DNA from: Ignavibacteria bacterium
Lineage (GTDB): Bacteria > Bacteroidota > Ignavibacteria > Tepidaquicellales > OLB5
Length of the DNA: 64,000 nt
Direction: 5' to 3'
NCBI GenBank assembly: GCA_017303675.1
Contig: JAFLBX010000001.1
Coordinates: 259,970 to 323,969 of the forward strand
Shown here: piece by piece, positions 43,920 through 52,860 of the stretch
How positions within the stretch are numbered: the first letter of the stretch is position 1
How the letters are laid out: each line of letters opens with the position of its first letter
The notes under the pieces: generated by a model
The model's input: the letters and a program-made list of their open reading frames with translations, nothing else
The model's database searches: none
Told to the model about the DNA's origin: nothing
Position numbers and translations under genes: made by a program

Positions 43920-44135
43920 ATGGAAATATTCGTTTTTCGAACAGGAGTAATTGATCACACAGGTATAAGTAAAATAGCACCGCAGCTTAATTCAATGACC
44001 GGTATTTACAAATGGAACTTTGACCTGGATGACCACGAAAAAATTTTAAGAGTAGAAGCAGCAGGAATATTACCCGGACAGATAGTAAAAGTGCTTGAAG
44101 GCATGAATTACCATTGCGAAGAGCTGCCTGATTAA
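43920..44135 (+). CDS. HMA-like small protein without metal-binding cysteines
   Basis: A 71-residue protein with a ferredoxin-like beta-alpha-beta-beta-alpha-beta pattern similar to heavy-metal-associated domains: M-E-I-F-V-F-R-T-G-V, L-N-S-M-T-G-I-Y-K-W-N-F, L-R-V-E-A-A-G-I, I-V-K-V-L-E-G-M-N-Y-H-C-E-E-L. The C-x-x-C metal site is absent, and only one Cys remains near the end. It therefore probably does not carry copper. It is 39 bases behind the membrane protein and may belong to the sigma operon. Confidence 0.65.
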   Translation: MEIFVFRTGVIDHTGISKIAPQLNSMTGIYKWNFDLDDHEKILRVEAAGILPGQIVKVLEGMNYHCEELPD

Positions 44136-44345
44136 TAAAAAATAATGATTTAAAAATAATCGAATATCTATAAGTAATTCAGAATTTTTGTTAAAATTTG
44201 CCAAAACTTAATACCTTTACTGAATGTTCACTATTTAAAGTTGCATTAAGTTAGAATAAATGTTATTTTAAGATATCACCGAATATATTAAGATAACTTT
44301 TTTACGGTCAGCTAAACCGATCCTGGCCAGAAAGGAGTACCAACC

Positions 44346-44777
44346 ATGAAATCACTTCGCGATATCTGCACACACAAACCTATGCACTATGTAAATACAG
44401 GTATGACTGTATATGAAGTTGCTGGAGAAATGGCAAAGAATAATATTGGCGCTGTACCGGTTCTGGATGAAGGTGGAAAGCTCAAGGGGATTTTTTCAGA
44501 GCGTGACCTGATGACAAGGTGTGCTGCAAAAAAGCTGAATATGGAAGAAACCAAAATTGACGACGTTATGACAAAAGGAGTGATTTTAATGGAAGCCCAT
44601 GATTCTTATAATGACTGTATGAACATTATGAAGCAGGAAAATATCAGGCATATGCCGGTAAGAGATGGTGAAAAGCTGATTGGTGTTGTATCAATGCGTG
44701 ACCTGATGGCTGAAGATGCGGAAGAGAAGAAACAGGAAATTGAAAATCTGAATTCATATATTTACTATTATAAATAA
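44346..44777 (+). CDS. Two-CBS-domain protein
   Basis: Two CBS domains span residues 8-60 and 73-130 (N-I-G-A-V-P-V-L-D-E-G-G-K-L-K-G-I-F-S-E-R-D and I-R-H-M-P-V-R-D-G-E-K-L-I-G-V-V-S-M-R-D-L). CBS pairs bind adenosyl ligands (ATP, AMP, SAM) and act as cytoplasmic sensors. The start is set by a strong ribosome-binding site AAAGGAG eight bases before the ATG, and a small hairpin GGTCAG/CTGGCC (44306-44328) lies just in front of it. A terminator follows. Single-gene unit; target unknown. Confidence 0.9.
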   Translation: MKSLRDICTHKPMHYVNTGMTVYEVAGEMAKNNIGAVPVLDEGGKLKGIFSERDLMTRCAAKKLNMEETKIDDVMTKGVILMEAHDSYNDCMNIMKQENIRHMPVRDGEKLIGVVSMRDLMAEDAEEKKQEIENLNSYIYYYK

Positions 44778-44792
44778 ACAATTTTAAATCGC

Positions 44793-44825
44793 AAAAGCCG
44801 GAAGAGGATTTCCCTTCCGGCTTTT
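44793..44825. terminator. Terminator shared by the CBS gene and the S74 gene
   Basis: AAAAGCCGGAAG (44793-44804) pairs with CTTCCGGCTTTT (44814-44825); it has A-run and T-run flanks and lies between two convergent genes. Confidence 0.9.
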
Positions 44826-44834
44826 TTATTTTTT

Positions 44835-46325
44835 TTACTCTTCTGATAACTTTAACTGTTCTGATAACTTAATCTGCTTTATATCATCTTTGCTGTTTTT
44901 GATGGTGCTGATTAGTTCTTTTATTGAGGATAACTCATTTCTTAAACTTTCAATTTCATTTTTCAATATTGTAGTTTCAGCAATTTTCTGATCTTCGAGT
45001 TCCCGGTTTTCTTGTTTCAGCTCCTGTATTGCTTTAATTATGGGGGCGAAGAGATCATTATACCTGATCTCATAATTTCCGTTCTCATCTATATTCAGCA
45101 TTCCTAAAATTTTTGTATCTGTACCGCATTCATTTAATGCTTTTTCAAAATCCTGTGCAATTAAGCCAAGCTCTGTTTTTTGAGTGTTATCATTTTTCCT
45201 TGTATAAGAAACTGGTTTTAGCTTTGAAATAAATTCCAAACCGAGGTTAAGCGGCTTGATATTTTCTTTCCACCTTTCATCTGAAGTAATGCTCCACGCA
45301 ACCTGGATCCCTGCATAAGTAATATTAGTATTACCAATGCGAACCTGGTTGTTTCCGGATGGCGAAGGTACATATGCATCATATCCAAGTGTAATATTAT
45401 TGTTACCGGTAGTAATGTTTGCACCTGATTGATATCCAACAGTTGTATTTTGGTTGCCTAAAATGTTATTATAAAGCGCTAAGGGTCCAATTGCTACATT
45501 GTTGCTGCCAATGGTGTTACTGTTAAGCGCTGTACGCCCAAATGCGCAGTTATTTGTGCCTGTGGTATTATTATAAAGTGACCCTGTGCCAAAAGCCGAA
45601 TTATTGCTGCCTATGAGGTTAAAACAAAGAGCTCCATAGCCGAAAGCATCATTATTAAAACCTGTTGTATTGTTATAAAGTGAACGGCTTCCGAATGATG
45701 AGTTAAAAAATCCCGAACTGTTAAAGTGCAGACTTTTATTCCCGAAAGCAGAATTGGAAAACCCGGATGTATTGCTGAAAAGCGAGTGAAAACCATGAGC
45801 AGAATTACTATCACCAGTGGTATTAAACGTCATAGAAAGATTTCCGTAGGCTGCATTATACTTTCCGGAGGTATTGTTAAACATGGTTCCCGCGCCAAAT
45901 GAACAGTTAAAACTGCCTGTTGTATTTGAGTACAAAGCCTGAAGCCCATAAGCAGAGTTATGGCTTCCGGTAGTTAAACCTGATAATGTTTGGTAACCCG
46001 TTCCAGTATTTGCTGTACTTTCCTGCCCCGTACCTGTCATTGTGAAATTACCTGACTCTATCCCGAGAAAAGTATTAAAACCTGCAGAACCTGTAGGGAA
46101 ATAAGTATGCAGGAACCTGGCAGAGCCTTTTAGAAGCGTACCATATTGGCTTCCCTGCAAAGGTTCAAACAGGTTCAATGAACCGTTAACCTGGTTAACG
46201 GTAAAAAAAGTATTTGAAGTATCCCTGATTATAAATTTTCCCCCAGTACCAAGCTTACCGTTGATATCCTGTGATAAAATAGCAGAAACTGAAAGTAACA
46301 AAGTGAGAATTATAAATTTTTTCAT
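44835..46325 (-). CDS. Exported 17-residue-repeat protein with S74 self-cleaving C-terminal chaperone domain
   Basis: The signal peptide ends near L-S-Q. Residues about 90-320 form about eleven near-regular 17-residue repeats (T-G-S-x-N-S-A-F-G-x-x-S-L-Y-N-N-T), a pattern of trimeric left-handed beta-helix or tail-fibre shafts. From Ser348 the S74 intramolecular chaperone domain begins, with the catalytic dyad Ser348/Lys353 in S-D-E-R-W-K-E-N-I and later L-G-L-I-A-Q-D-F-E. The C-terminal 60 residues form a coiled coil. In phage tail spikes and in metazoan MYRF this domain trims itself off after trimer assembly. Here it should yield a surface fibre. No T9SS tail is present, so its route out is unclear. 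Last gene of the four-gene minus-strand unit. Confidence 0.85.
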   Translation of the reverse strand: MKKFIILTLLLSVSAILSQDINGKLGTGGKFIIRDTSNTFFTVNQVNGSLNLFEPLQGSQYGTLLKGSARFLHTYFPTGSAGFNTFLGIESGNFTMTGTGQESTANTGTGYQTLSGLTTGSHNSAYGLQALYSNTTGSFNCSFGAGTMFNNTSGKYNAAYGNLSMTFNTTGDSNSAHGFHSLFSNTSGFSNSAFGNKSLHFNSSGFFNSSFGSRSLYNNTTGFNNDAFGYGALCFNLIGSNNSAFGTGSLYNNTTGTNNCAFGRTALNSNTIGSNNVAIGPLALYNNILGNQNTTVGYQSGANITTGNNNITLGYDAYVPSPSGNNQVRIGNTNITYAGIQVAWSITSDERWKENIKPLNLGLEFISKLKPVSYTRKNDNTQKTELGLIAQDFEKALNECGTDTKILGMLNIDENGNYEIRYNDLFAPIIKAIQELKQENRELEDQKIAETTILKNEIESLRNELSSIKELISTIKNSKDDIKQIKLSEQLKLSEE

Positions 46326-46337
46326 AAATTTATTATT

Positions 46338-46835
46338 TTATTTAATTAAGCTTAATTTAATTGTCTTTGTAAAATCACCTGCAGTAAACATGAGGAAATA
46401 AACACCAGAAGCCATACCGGTCCCGTCTATTGAAAGATCATAGTAGCCCGCATTCTGAGTTCCGGCAAAAAGCTCAGTGGCTCTGCCTAAAACATCAAAC
46501 AGCATAACAGATACCTGAGACCTTGCAGGAAGCTGGTATTTTACAACAGTAGAAGGATTAAACGGATTGGGGTAATTTTGACCCAGGTCATATTTTACAG
46601 GCAGGTTAACTGCCTGTGGGTCCTGTTCAATTCCAATCACAAAGCTGCATAAAGTACCGCTGCCGTATATTAACCCGGTTCCGTTAAATATATTAGCGCA
46701 AAGATCAGATTGTACCAGGACACCCATGGATGTACCGGGTTCAAATGTAAGTACACTTTGAGAGCTCAGCTTTGCTGAGAAAATCAGAAAGATAATTATT
46801 ATATATTTCATAAATTTCATTTTTAAAAATTTCAT
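46338..46835 (-). CDS. Small secreted T9SS-sorted protein
   Basis: The signal peptide lies at about 8-26 (M-K-Y-I-I-I-I-F-L-I-F), followed by only about 50 residues of mature sequence with two Cys (D-L-C-A-N-I, G-T-L-C-S-F) and then a complete type A sorting domain (N-Y-P-N-P-F-N-P, G-V-Y-F-L-M-F, K-L-S-L-I-K). The mature part before the tail is so short that it resembles a peptide cargo. The start overlaps the stop of the 55-residue membrane gene upstream (ATGA), so translation is coupled. Function unknown. Confidence 0.8.
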   Translation of the reverse strand: MKFLKMKFMKYIIIIFLIFSAKLSSQSVLTFEPGTSMGVLVQSDLCANIFNGTGLIYGSGTLCSFVIGIEQDPQAVNLPVKYDLGQNYPNPFNPSTVVKYQLPARSQVSVMLFDVLGRATELFAGTQNAGYYDLSIDGTGMASGVYFLMFTAGDFTKTIKLSLIK

Positions 46836-46999
46836 TTATTTTTTTTGTAAAAAAACACAAATGAACCGCCAATTACACCGCCAAGAGTGAAAGCGGGAAT
46901 ATTATTGAATAAATATCCTATCCCAAATCCAACAGCAGCAACAAGCAGCACCCAAAGAATTTTCTGTAACAGCAGATTTGAAGATTTAATGTTTTCCAT
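46832..46999 (-). CDS. Small membrane protein (55 aa)
   Basis: ATG at 46997-46999 opens a 55-codon frame: M-E-N-I-K-S-S-N-L-L-L-Q-K, then a first membrane helix (I-L-W-V-L-L-V-A-A-V-G-F-G-I-G-Y-L) and a second Gly-rich one (F-T-L-G-G-V-I-G-G-S-F-V-F-F), ending Y-K-K-N-K. Its stop overlaps the next gene's ATG as ATGA, and it starts 20 bases after the SBBP protein stop. It is therefore a genuine member of the operon, not noise. No family recognised; a helper for export or anchoring of its neighbours is possible. Confidence 0.75.
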   Translation of the reverse strand: MENIKSSNLLLQKILWVLLVAAVGFGIGYLFNNIPAFTLGGVIGGSFVFFYKKNK

Positions 47000-47018
47000 T
47001 TTCTATATTTTAATTTTT

Positions 47019-48629
47019 TTATTTAACAAGAATCATCTTTTTTGTCTCTGTATAACTGCCCGCGGTAAGCCTGTAAAAATATATACCGCTTGTAAGCCCT
47101 GAGGCATTGAAATTATAATTATAGGTCCCGGCATTTAAGTAATTATCAATCAGCTTAGCAGATTCTTTTCCTGAAACATCATAAACAGCAAGCTTTACTG
47201 AGCCATGTACAAGGATATTAAAGCTTATATTGGTTTCAGGATTAAAGGGATTGGGATAATTCTGGCTTAAAGAAAAATGCCCGGGAATTTCATTGTTCAA
47301 AGACTGGATACCTGTAACTGAAGTATATTTTACTGTAGCATAATCATTAGCTCCCCCATTACTTGCGCCGGTAACATATACATTACCTGCAGCATCTGTG
47401 ATAATTTTTGAAGCATAATCATTTCCGTTTGTCGGGGCATTATTATAAGCCATAAGCCATCTGAAATCACCGTTGGAATTGTACGAACATGTTAAGAAAT
47501 CATCTGCGGTACCGTAAGCATTGGTTTTACCTGTAAGGAAAACATTACCGGCCGCATCCAGCGTCATATCGTATGCCCTGTCATCACCCCCAACATTCAG
47601 AGCTCTTACCCACTGTTCAGCACCTGAAGAGTTATATTTAATTGTCAGTACGTCAAATCCGGTAGCACCCTGGTTACTGAATCCTGTTACATAAACATTG
47701 CCTGAAGGATCTGTAATTATTCCCTGTGGTCTGTCTTCTGCATTTGCGCCTCCATTATACCTGTAAAGCCACCTGTAACTTCCCGCAGGAGTAAGTGAGT
47801 ATGTAAAGAAGTCGAAACCTGTTCCGTAAGCGTCAGTATAACCTGAAATATACGCATTACCGGAAGCGTCAACTGCAATTTCAGTTCCTATATCATCACC
47901 TCCTGCATTCAAAGTATAAGCATACTGCAGGATGCCGGCTGAGTTATATTTTACAGTTACAAAATCGCTGCTGTTGCCCGGTACATAACTGGAGCCTGTA
48001 ACATATACATTTCCGGAAACATCAACAGTCATATTTGAAAGATAATCGTTATTATTGCCGCTGTTGTTATAAGTTCTTGCCCATTGCAGCTGTCCGGCTG
48101 AATTATATTTTAAGATAACAAAATCCTTTTGCGTTGCTGTATAAGTTGAAATTCCGCCCACATAAATATTTCCTGCAGCATCAACTATCATTTTAATAAT
48201 TTCATCTTCGCGCGCTTCAGGGTTTGTATATCTAACTTCCCATATTACGGAGCCCGTATTGCTGTATTTAACAATCATTATATCAAGGCTTGTACCGCCG
48301 CCAAAGCTGGTTCCGCCAACATAAACATTTCCTGAAGCATCAAGTCCGATTGAATACGCCTCATCGTTGTTAAAGCCGCCATTGCCAATGAACCTGGACT
48401 CCCATTGCTGCACACCGGCGGCATTGTATTTAATGGTTAAAAAATCAGAGCTGGTTGCGTTTACAATGCTTATACCTGTAACATATACATTACCGGATGC
48501 ATCAACTGCCATATCGGTAGGAGTATCGTTTCCTCCTGAAGCGCTGTATCTGGCAATCCACTGTTGAGAAACCTGAGAATATGAAGATACAACACCTGCA
48601 AACATTAATAGAATTAATAACTTTTTCAT
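47019..48629 (-). CDS. Secreted SBBP-repeat propeller protein with T9SS sorting domain, divergent-pair member 2
   Basis: A short signal peptide (V-S-S-Y-S-Q) is followed by eight SBBP-type repeats with the core D-A-S-G-N-V-Y-V-T-G spaced about 50 residues, forming a beta-propeller-like chain, and a type A sorting domain (N-Y-P-N-P-F-N-P, G-I-Y-F-Y-R-L, K-K-M-I-L-V-K). Expression depends on the TATCTTTG promoter at 48825 and the structured leader; a ribosome-binding site AAGGAG lies six bases before the ATG. Downstream in the same unit come the 55-residue membrane protein, the small sorted protein and the S74 fibre. It stands head-to-head with the helical protein at 48964. Confidence 0.88.
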   Translation of the reverse strand: MKKLLILLMFAGVVSSYSQVSQQWIARYSASGGNDTPTDMAVDASGNVYVTGISIVNATSSDFLTIKYNAAGVQQWESRFIGNGGFNNDEAYSIGLDASGNVYVGGTSFGGGTSLDIMIVKYSNTGSVIWEVRYTNPEAREDEIIKMIVDAAGNIYVGGISTYTATQKDFVILKYNSAGQLQWARTYNNSGNNNDYLSNMTVDVSGNVYVTGSSYVPGNSSDFVTVKYNSAGILQYAYTLNAGGDDIGTEIAVDASGNAYISGYTDAYGTGFDFFTYSLTPAGSYRWLYRYNGGANAEDRPQGIITDPSGNVYVTGFSNQGATGFDVLTIKYNSSGAEQWVRALNVGGDDRAYDMTLDAAGNVFLTGKTNAYGTADDFLTCSYNSNGDFRWLMAYNNAPTNGNDYASKIITDAAGNVYVTGASNGGANDYATVKYTSVTGIQSLNNEIPGHFSLSQNYPNPFNPETNISFNILVHGSVKLAVYDVSGKESAKLIDNYLNAGTYNYNFNASGLTSGIYFYRLTAGSYTETKKMILVK

Positions 48630-48820
48630 TTTACTCTCCTTATTATTTTATAAATTTTCTGAATTTTATTATGATCAGGAGAAGCACCCTGTAAAACAGA
48701 GTGCCTTCCTTAGTTAGCGCACGGTAAAAAAGAATTCACCAATGCGGGATAGCCGGTATGAACAATTTTCCTGAATTTTTGAATGCGAGATTTCATGATC
48801 AATTCTTTATTTACGCTAAC
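48630..48820 (-). promoter_or_regulatory. Structured 5' leader RNA, copy A
   Basis: On the minus strand the leader begins with GTTAGCG (48820 to 48814), closed by CGCTAAC (48719 to 48713). Inside is a second pairing AAGAATT/AATTCTT (48807-48801 with 48736-48730). Right after the outer stem comes a 14-15 bp hairpin (48677-48710; arms GGCACTCTGT and ACAGGGTGC plus flanks), then an A+T-rich run to AAGGAG and the start codon. The matching leader at 52646-52856 has the same plan with changed bases. Confidence 0.7.
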
Positions 48821-48824
48821 GATG

Positions 48825-48855
48825 CAAAGATATATTTTAGACTATGGCGATACAA
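48825..48855 (-). promoter_or_regulatory. Promoter of the SBBP-protein operon
   Basis: TTG (complement of 48853-48855), 20 bases, TATCTTTG (complement of 48825-48832). The predicted start of transcription is close to 48820, the first base of the leader stem. Confidence 0.65.
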
Positions 48856-48963
48856 GAATATTTTAATAAAAATAAATCACTTAATATTGAACTTATTTTA
48901 CCATATATTGCATTTTCTTAAAAAAATACTAAAAATATTGCTTTAAAATAAATCACCAATAAT

Positions 48964-50400
48964 ATGAATAATCTCATTTCATTAATTAATTCATTTGACA
49001 CGCAAACACTTGATAAATTTGGTGATTACATAAAATCGCCCTTTTTTAACAACAGGGGTGATATACAGCGTTTTTATAAATATTTCATAAACAAAATTCC
49101 ATTAACAGAAATAAACCGCCGTGAGGTTTATGAAACAGTTTATAAAGGAAACGAATACAATGAACAGGTGATAGTTAATCTTTTCAGCAGGACAAAAAAT
49201 CATTTATATGGTTTTTTAACAATAACCGGTTTGATGAACGATGAAATGGCTAAAACAAATGCACTGGCATTTGAACTGGCTAAAAAAGGATTGAATAAAC
49301 AAACTGAAAAGGTAATTGAAGAAGCAATGGAAAATCTGAAAAATGAATTTTACACAGTAGAATATTTAAAAAAATATTATGATTACACTGAACTTAGGGA
49401 ATCTCTGGCTGTAAGCTTAAGAAATTTCAGGCAGAAGGCTGAAAACGCATTGAACAGAGGTGAAGCATTTGTAAACTACTATATTCTAAATCTGCTTAGA
49501 ATAGCAAATGATTTTATTGTATATAAATATGTAAACTCAGTGATAGAAAATGATGAGATATTTAACGGCTATTTTAAATATTTTGATTTCGAAAAATACA
49601 TAAATAATCTTAAACAGATACAGTCTCCGTATTATGCAATTACTGCCGTTTTCTACTACGGGCTTCAAAGTAAAATGAATGATCCTGAAGGCAAGTTCAG
49701 AAATGAACTGAAGAAAATAGTTTTTGAAAATCTGGATTCCATGAAATACCAGGACCAGGCATCATGCTGGACAATGTTATTTGGCGCATACATTTTTTCT
49801 AATACTCCTCCCAAATATGATCCAAGCAGCGAGATACATGAAATAAATAAATATTTTGTTTCAATGGATATACTAACAAGGGATGAACTGGGCTATATAA
49901 TGGAAAACAACTATCATAATATTGCATTCCAGGCGATCAACGCTAAAGATTACCAATGGGCTGAAAAATTCCTGAATGATTACAGATCAAAGCTGCCTCC
50001 GGGCACTAATGATGATACATATAATATATGTATGGCAAGATGCAGCTTCGATACAAAAAAATATGAAAGCTGTTTACAATATATCAGCAGGATGAAAATT
50101 GATAATGTTATGACAAGAACTACTATCGCGACCCTTTCGATAAGGTGCTATTATGAACTGGGGTATTATGAAGAAGCGCTTTCAGGCACAGAAGCTCTCA
50201 GGCAGTTTCACAAGAAGAACAAAGTTCTGCCGATGCATTTAAAAAAACCCTTATTTGATTTTGCCGGGTATGCTTCAAGGTTAATTAAGCATAAAGCGTC
50301 TCATAAAAAATTTCCAGAAGATATCTACCTGAAAGCTTTAAACGGTATACCGTTCAATTCCAAAATATGGGTAATTGAAAAGATGAAGGAATTGATCTAA
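48964..50400 (+). CDS. Unknown ~480-aa helical repeat protein, divergent-pair partner 2
   Basis: Close paralog of the protein at 52989-54440: shared Y-x-x-S-P-F-F-N near residue 25, N-L-F-S-R-T-K-N-H-L near 75, L-L-R-I-A-N-D near 180, Y-Y-G-L-Q-S-K-M-N-D-P, N-N-Y-H-N-I, and an identical end type (K-x-W-V-I-E-K-M-K-E-L). All-helical, cytoplasmic, TPR-like in the C-terminal half; no catalytic motif. The N-terminal 100 residues could form a small DNA- or protein-binding domain, but this is only a guess. It faces the SBBP-protein gene across 334 bases. Function unknown. Confidence 0.82.
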   Translation: MNNLISLINSFDTQTLDKFGDYIKSPFFNNRGDIQRFYKYFINKIPLTEINRREVYETVYKGNEYNEQVIVNLFSRTKNHLYGFLTITGLMNDEMAKTNALAFELAKKGLNKQTEKVIEEAMENLKNEFYTVEYLKKYYDYTELRESLAVSLRNFRQKAENALNRGEAFVNYYILNLLRIANDFIVYKYVNSVIENDEIFNGYFKYFDFEKYINNLKQIQSPYYAITAVFYYGLQSKMNDPEGKFRNELKKIVFENLDSMKYQDQASCWTMLFGAYIFSNTPPKYDPSSEIHEINKYFVSMDILTRDELGYIMENNYHNIAFQAINAKDYQWAEKFLNDYRSKLPPGTNDDTYNICMARCSFDTKKYESCLQYISRMKIDNVMTRTTIATLSIRCYYELGYYEEALSGTEALRQFHKKNKVLPMHLKKPLFDFAGYASRLIKHKASHKKFPEDIYLKALNGIPFNSKIWVIEKMKELI

Positions 50401-50453
50401 TTAATTTTTTAGATTGAAGCGAAGAAAAATAATGCAATATTAACTTAAAGTAA

Positions 50454-50483
50454 TTCCCGGGAATAAATAATATCCCCGGGAAA
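50454..50483. terminator. Terminator between the helical-protein gene and the exported 145-aa gene
   Basis: TTCCCGGG and CCCGGGAA arms separated by an A+T-rich loop, serving convergent genes that end at 50400 and 50496. Confidence 0.6.
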
Positions 50484-50495
50484 TAAAAATTTAAC

Positions 50496-50933
50496 TCAAT
50501 TTATTGTAACTTCACCTTTTGCAAGATATTTTGACAAATTACCATATTTAAAGTTCGTTTCCTTATCATTTTCATACATAAAATATACACGGTAATTACC
50601 CGGCGCGAGATAGATCTTTTCGGTAGTGCAGAAAAATCTTGCGCCATTATGGACAATTTCATAACCTTCTTCAATTCTCATTACATATTCACCCGCAAAC
50701 TCTGCGTCCCTGCCATTTTCATCAGTTTTATATATACTCCATAAATAAAGCTGGTCATATACTTTCTCGGGCAGCTTTATAAGAAAATTCACACCGGACG
50801 CACCGTTCATGGAAGCTGAAGCGCCAACTGGGTTCCAGTTATCATCAACATATTCGCACATATAAAACTCCTGTGCGATTACTTTTACACAGAGAACCAT
50901 AATTATTATAAATACTGCAGATAGTTTTTTCAT
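50496..50933 (-). CDS. Exported protein of unknown function (145 aa)
   Basis: The signal peptide ends near V-I-A-Q. The mature part is beta-rich with two Cys (Y-M-C-E-Y and F-F-C-T-T) and aromatic residues (W-N-P-V-G, Y-L-W-S-I-Y, Y-R-V-Y-F-M-Y). I do not recognise the fold. It lies 29 bases after the sorted propeller gene at 50963-52645, on the same strand, so it is probably made from the same transcript. Confidence 0.75.
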   Translation of the reverse strand: MKKLSAVFIIIMVLCVKVIAQEFYMCEYVDDNWNPVGASASMNGASGVNFLIKLPEKVYDQLYLWSIYKTDENGRDAEFAGEYVMRIEEGYEIVHNGARFFCTTEKIYLAPGNYRVYFMYENDKETNFKYGNLSKYLAKGEVTIN

Positions 50934-50962
50934 TTTACTATTTCCTTTCGCGTGGTTTTTGT

Positions 50963-52645
50963 TTATTTAATCAGCATCATTTTTTTTGTTTCAGTATAGG
51001 ATGAAGTATGTATAGTATAAAAATATATACCGCTGCTAAGAGCAGAAGCATTGAATTCAGCAGAATAAGAACCGGCTGATTTATTTTCATTTACAAGCAC
51101 TGCAGCAAGTTTACCGGTGATATCGTAAACCATTAATGTAACCATTTCACTCTTAGGTATAGTGTAGTTAATAATAGTTGCAGGATTAAAAGGATTTGGG
51201 TAGTTCTGCCCAAGCTCATATTCAGTAGGAGCCGAATTATTATGATTAATACCTGTTAATCCTGAAGGCTGGATCTTATGTCCATACAGCTTAACATCAG
51301 GTGAATTCCTGCTGTCTTCCCAAACACATACCAAGCTGCCGGAACTTTCTACAGCAGCAGGATTAAAAGAAGTGCTCTTAGGACTTAAATATGATGATAC
51401 GGGTATATGATTTATGCCCCAGGGAAAAGTACCGGCACTGCCTATTTTCTGTGCGAACAGAAAAATATTAGGGTATGCAGTAGAAGTAGCGGTAACAATG
51501 TAAACAGAATTACTGTCACCGCATGAAAGTGAAACAAGTCCGCATGGATCAGGGTTAATCCTGATACCATTAGCCTGAAAATAAGTATTGCCTGCCATAT
51601 CGATCCTCTGAATGTACGGCCTGCTATCTGTATTTCTTTCATCATCCCAGGCAATATAAGCGCCGTAGTTATTATCATAAGTTATCTGCTGCTGCCACTG
51701 GCGTTCAGTTCCAATACCAATGGGTTTACCGGCAGCGCCCCACTGATTGCTTCCGTTCTTAACACGCTGAGCATAAATATCAAAATTGTTAGAGGGAACC
51801 CGTTGATCAATATTGGTAATTATCGCACCGCCAACACCATCATGGCAAATGCGGGGAAGAAACATATTTCCTACAGTGCCGCCGTAAGCGTCAAATCCTT
51901 CGCTTCCCCATTGTTTAACGCCTAGACTGTTAAGGCTTTGCGCTATAATTCTTTGGCCGCGTTGATAAACAATTATAGATGTCCCGGCCTGCCCGACACA
52001 TATCTGGGGATTATCAAAATAAATTGTTGAATTTGAAGTAGCTACTACAGAACCATTGCCGCTGTAGTTCCTTGTTCCATCGTGGGAAATATTTTGTGCA
52101 TGAATTTCAAATTTTGAAACCGCATTGTTATATCTTTTGTATGTTAACAGTATGCCGCCATTCTCATCAGAGGCGATCTTTCCCATTTCATCATCATTTG
52201 CTGCATTGTAAGGATCAGTAGCAGCAATATCGCCTGTCCATTGAGGAATACCGGCTGAATTAATTTTTCTGCAGTAATACATGGCAACAGAACCGCTTCT
52301 TGTTTCTTTCCAGCAGATAACAGCTCCGCCTGAACCATCCGGTATAGCCATTAATTCAGCAGCAAACTGCTGAGCTGAACTTAAAACCACACCGTTGGTT
52401 TGCCATTGGGGAATTCCGGAACTGTTAAATCTCTGCACATAGATCTTATCTGCTGATGCATTTCTTTTATCTATCCATGCTATAATAACTCCGCCGGATG
52501 CATCGCTTAAAACAACAGGGGAAAGCTTGCTTCCTGTTGCAGTGCATAACTGAGTATTTATACCCGGATTTGAAATCCACTGGCTGAACAGTGAAGCTGC
52601 GCTCAGTGTAATACAAGTGAGCAATGTAAAAATAAATTGTTTCAT
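50963..52645 (-). CDS. Secreted propeller-type repeat protein with T9SS sorting domain, divergent-pair member 3
   Basis: A signal peptide (L-S-A-A-S-L-F-S-Q) is followed by repeats of about 55 residues with the cores G-G-V-I-I-A-W-I-D-K-R and I-Y-V-Q-R-F-N-S-S-G-x-P-Q-W, seen about seven times, indicating a beta-propeller, and a type A sorting domain (N-Y-P-N-P-F-N-P, G-I-Y-F-Y-T-I, K-K-M-M-L-I-K). No enzyme motif is seen. It has the second copy of the structured leader and an AGGAGG ribosome-binding site. It stands head-to-head with the helical protein at 52989. Confidence 0.87.
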   Translation of the reverse strand: MKQFIFTLLTCITLSAASLFSQWISNPGINTQLCTATGSKLSPVVLSDASGGVIIAWIDKRNASADKIYVQRFNSSGIPQWQTNGVVLSSAQQFAAELMAIPDGSGGAVICWKETRSGSVAMYYCRKINSAGIPQWTGDIAATDPYNAANDDEMGKIASDENGGILLTYKRYNNAVSKFEIHAQNISHDGTRNYSGNGSVVATSNSTIYFDNPQICVGQAGTSIIVYQRGQRIIAQSLNSLGVKQWGSEGFDAYGGTVGNMFLPRICHDGVGGAIITNIDQRVPSNNFDIYAQRVKNGSNQWGAAGKPIGIGTERQWQQQITYDNNYGAYIAWDDERNTDSRPYIQRIDMAGNTYFQANGIRINPDPCGLVSLSCGDSNSVYIVTATSTAYPNIFLFAQKIGSAGTFPWGINHIPVSSYLSPKSTSFNPAAVESSGSLVCVWEDSRNSPDVKLYGHKIQPSGLTGINHNNSAPTEYELGQNYPNPFNPATIINYTIPKSEMVTLMVYDITGKLAAVLVNENKSAGSYSAEFNASALSSGIYFYTIHTSSYTETKKMMLIK

Positions 52646-52856
52646 TTTGTCCTCCTGAAATTTATAGTTTATTGTTGAATTATTTTCTTAAAAATTCAGG
52701 GAAAATCCGCAAAAGCAGATCTTCCCTGTTTTGATAGCGCAATAAAACGAACAACCGGTCCGTTTATTACAGCAGATAATTCAATTAACTTACTATTTAC
52801 AAAAAACTCAAAATTCAATTTTCTTCGGTTGTTTAAAGTTTTATTAATTCGCTATC
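52646..52856 (-). promoter_or_regulatory. Structured 5' leader RNA, copy B
   Basis: On the minus strand: GATAGCG (52856 to 52850) pairs with CGCTATC (52739 to 52733); AATAAAAC (52845 to 52838) with GTTTTATT (52748 to 52741); AACAACCG (52833 to 52826) with CGGTTGTT (52757 to 52750). A 14-bp hairpin with a TTTT loop follows (52697-52728, arms CAGGGAAGATCTGC and GCGGATTTTCCCTG). AGGAGG lies before the start codon. The outer stem differs from copy A by a compensating pair change. Confidence 0.75.
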
Positions 52857-52860
52857 GAGG

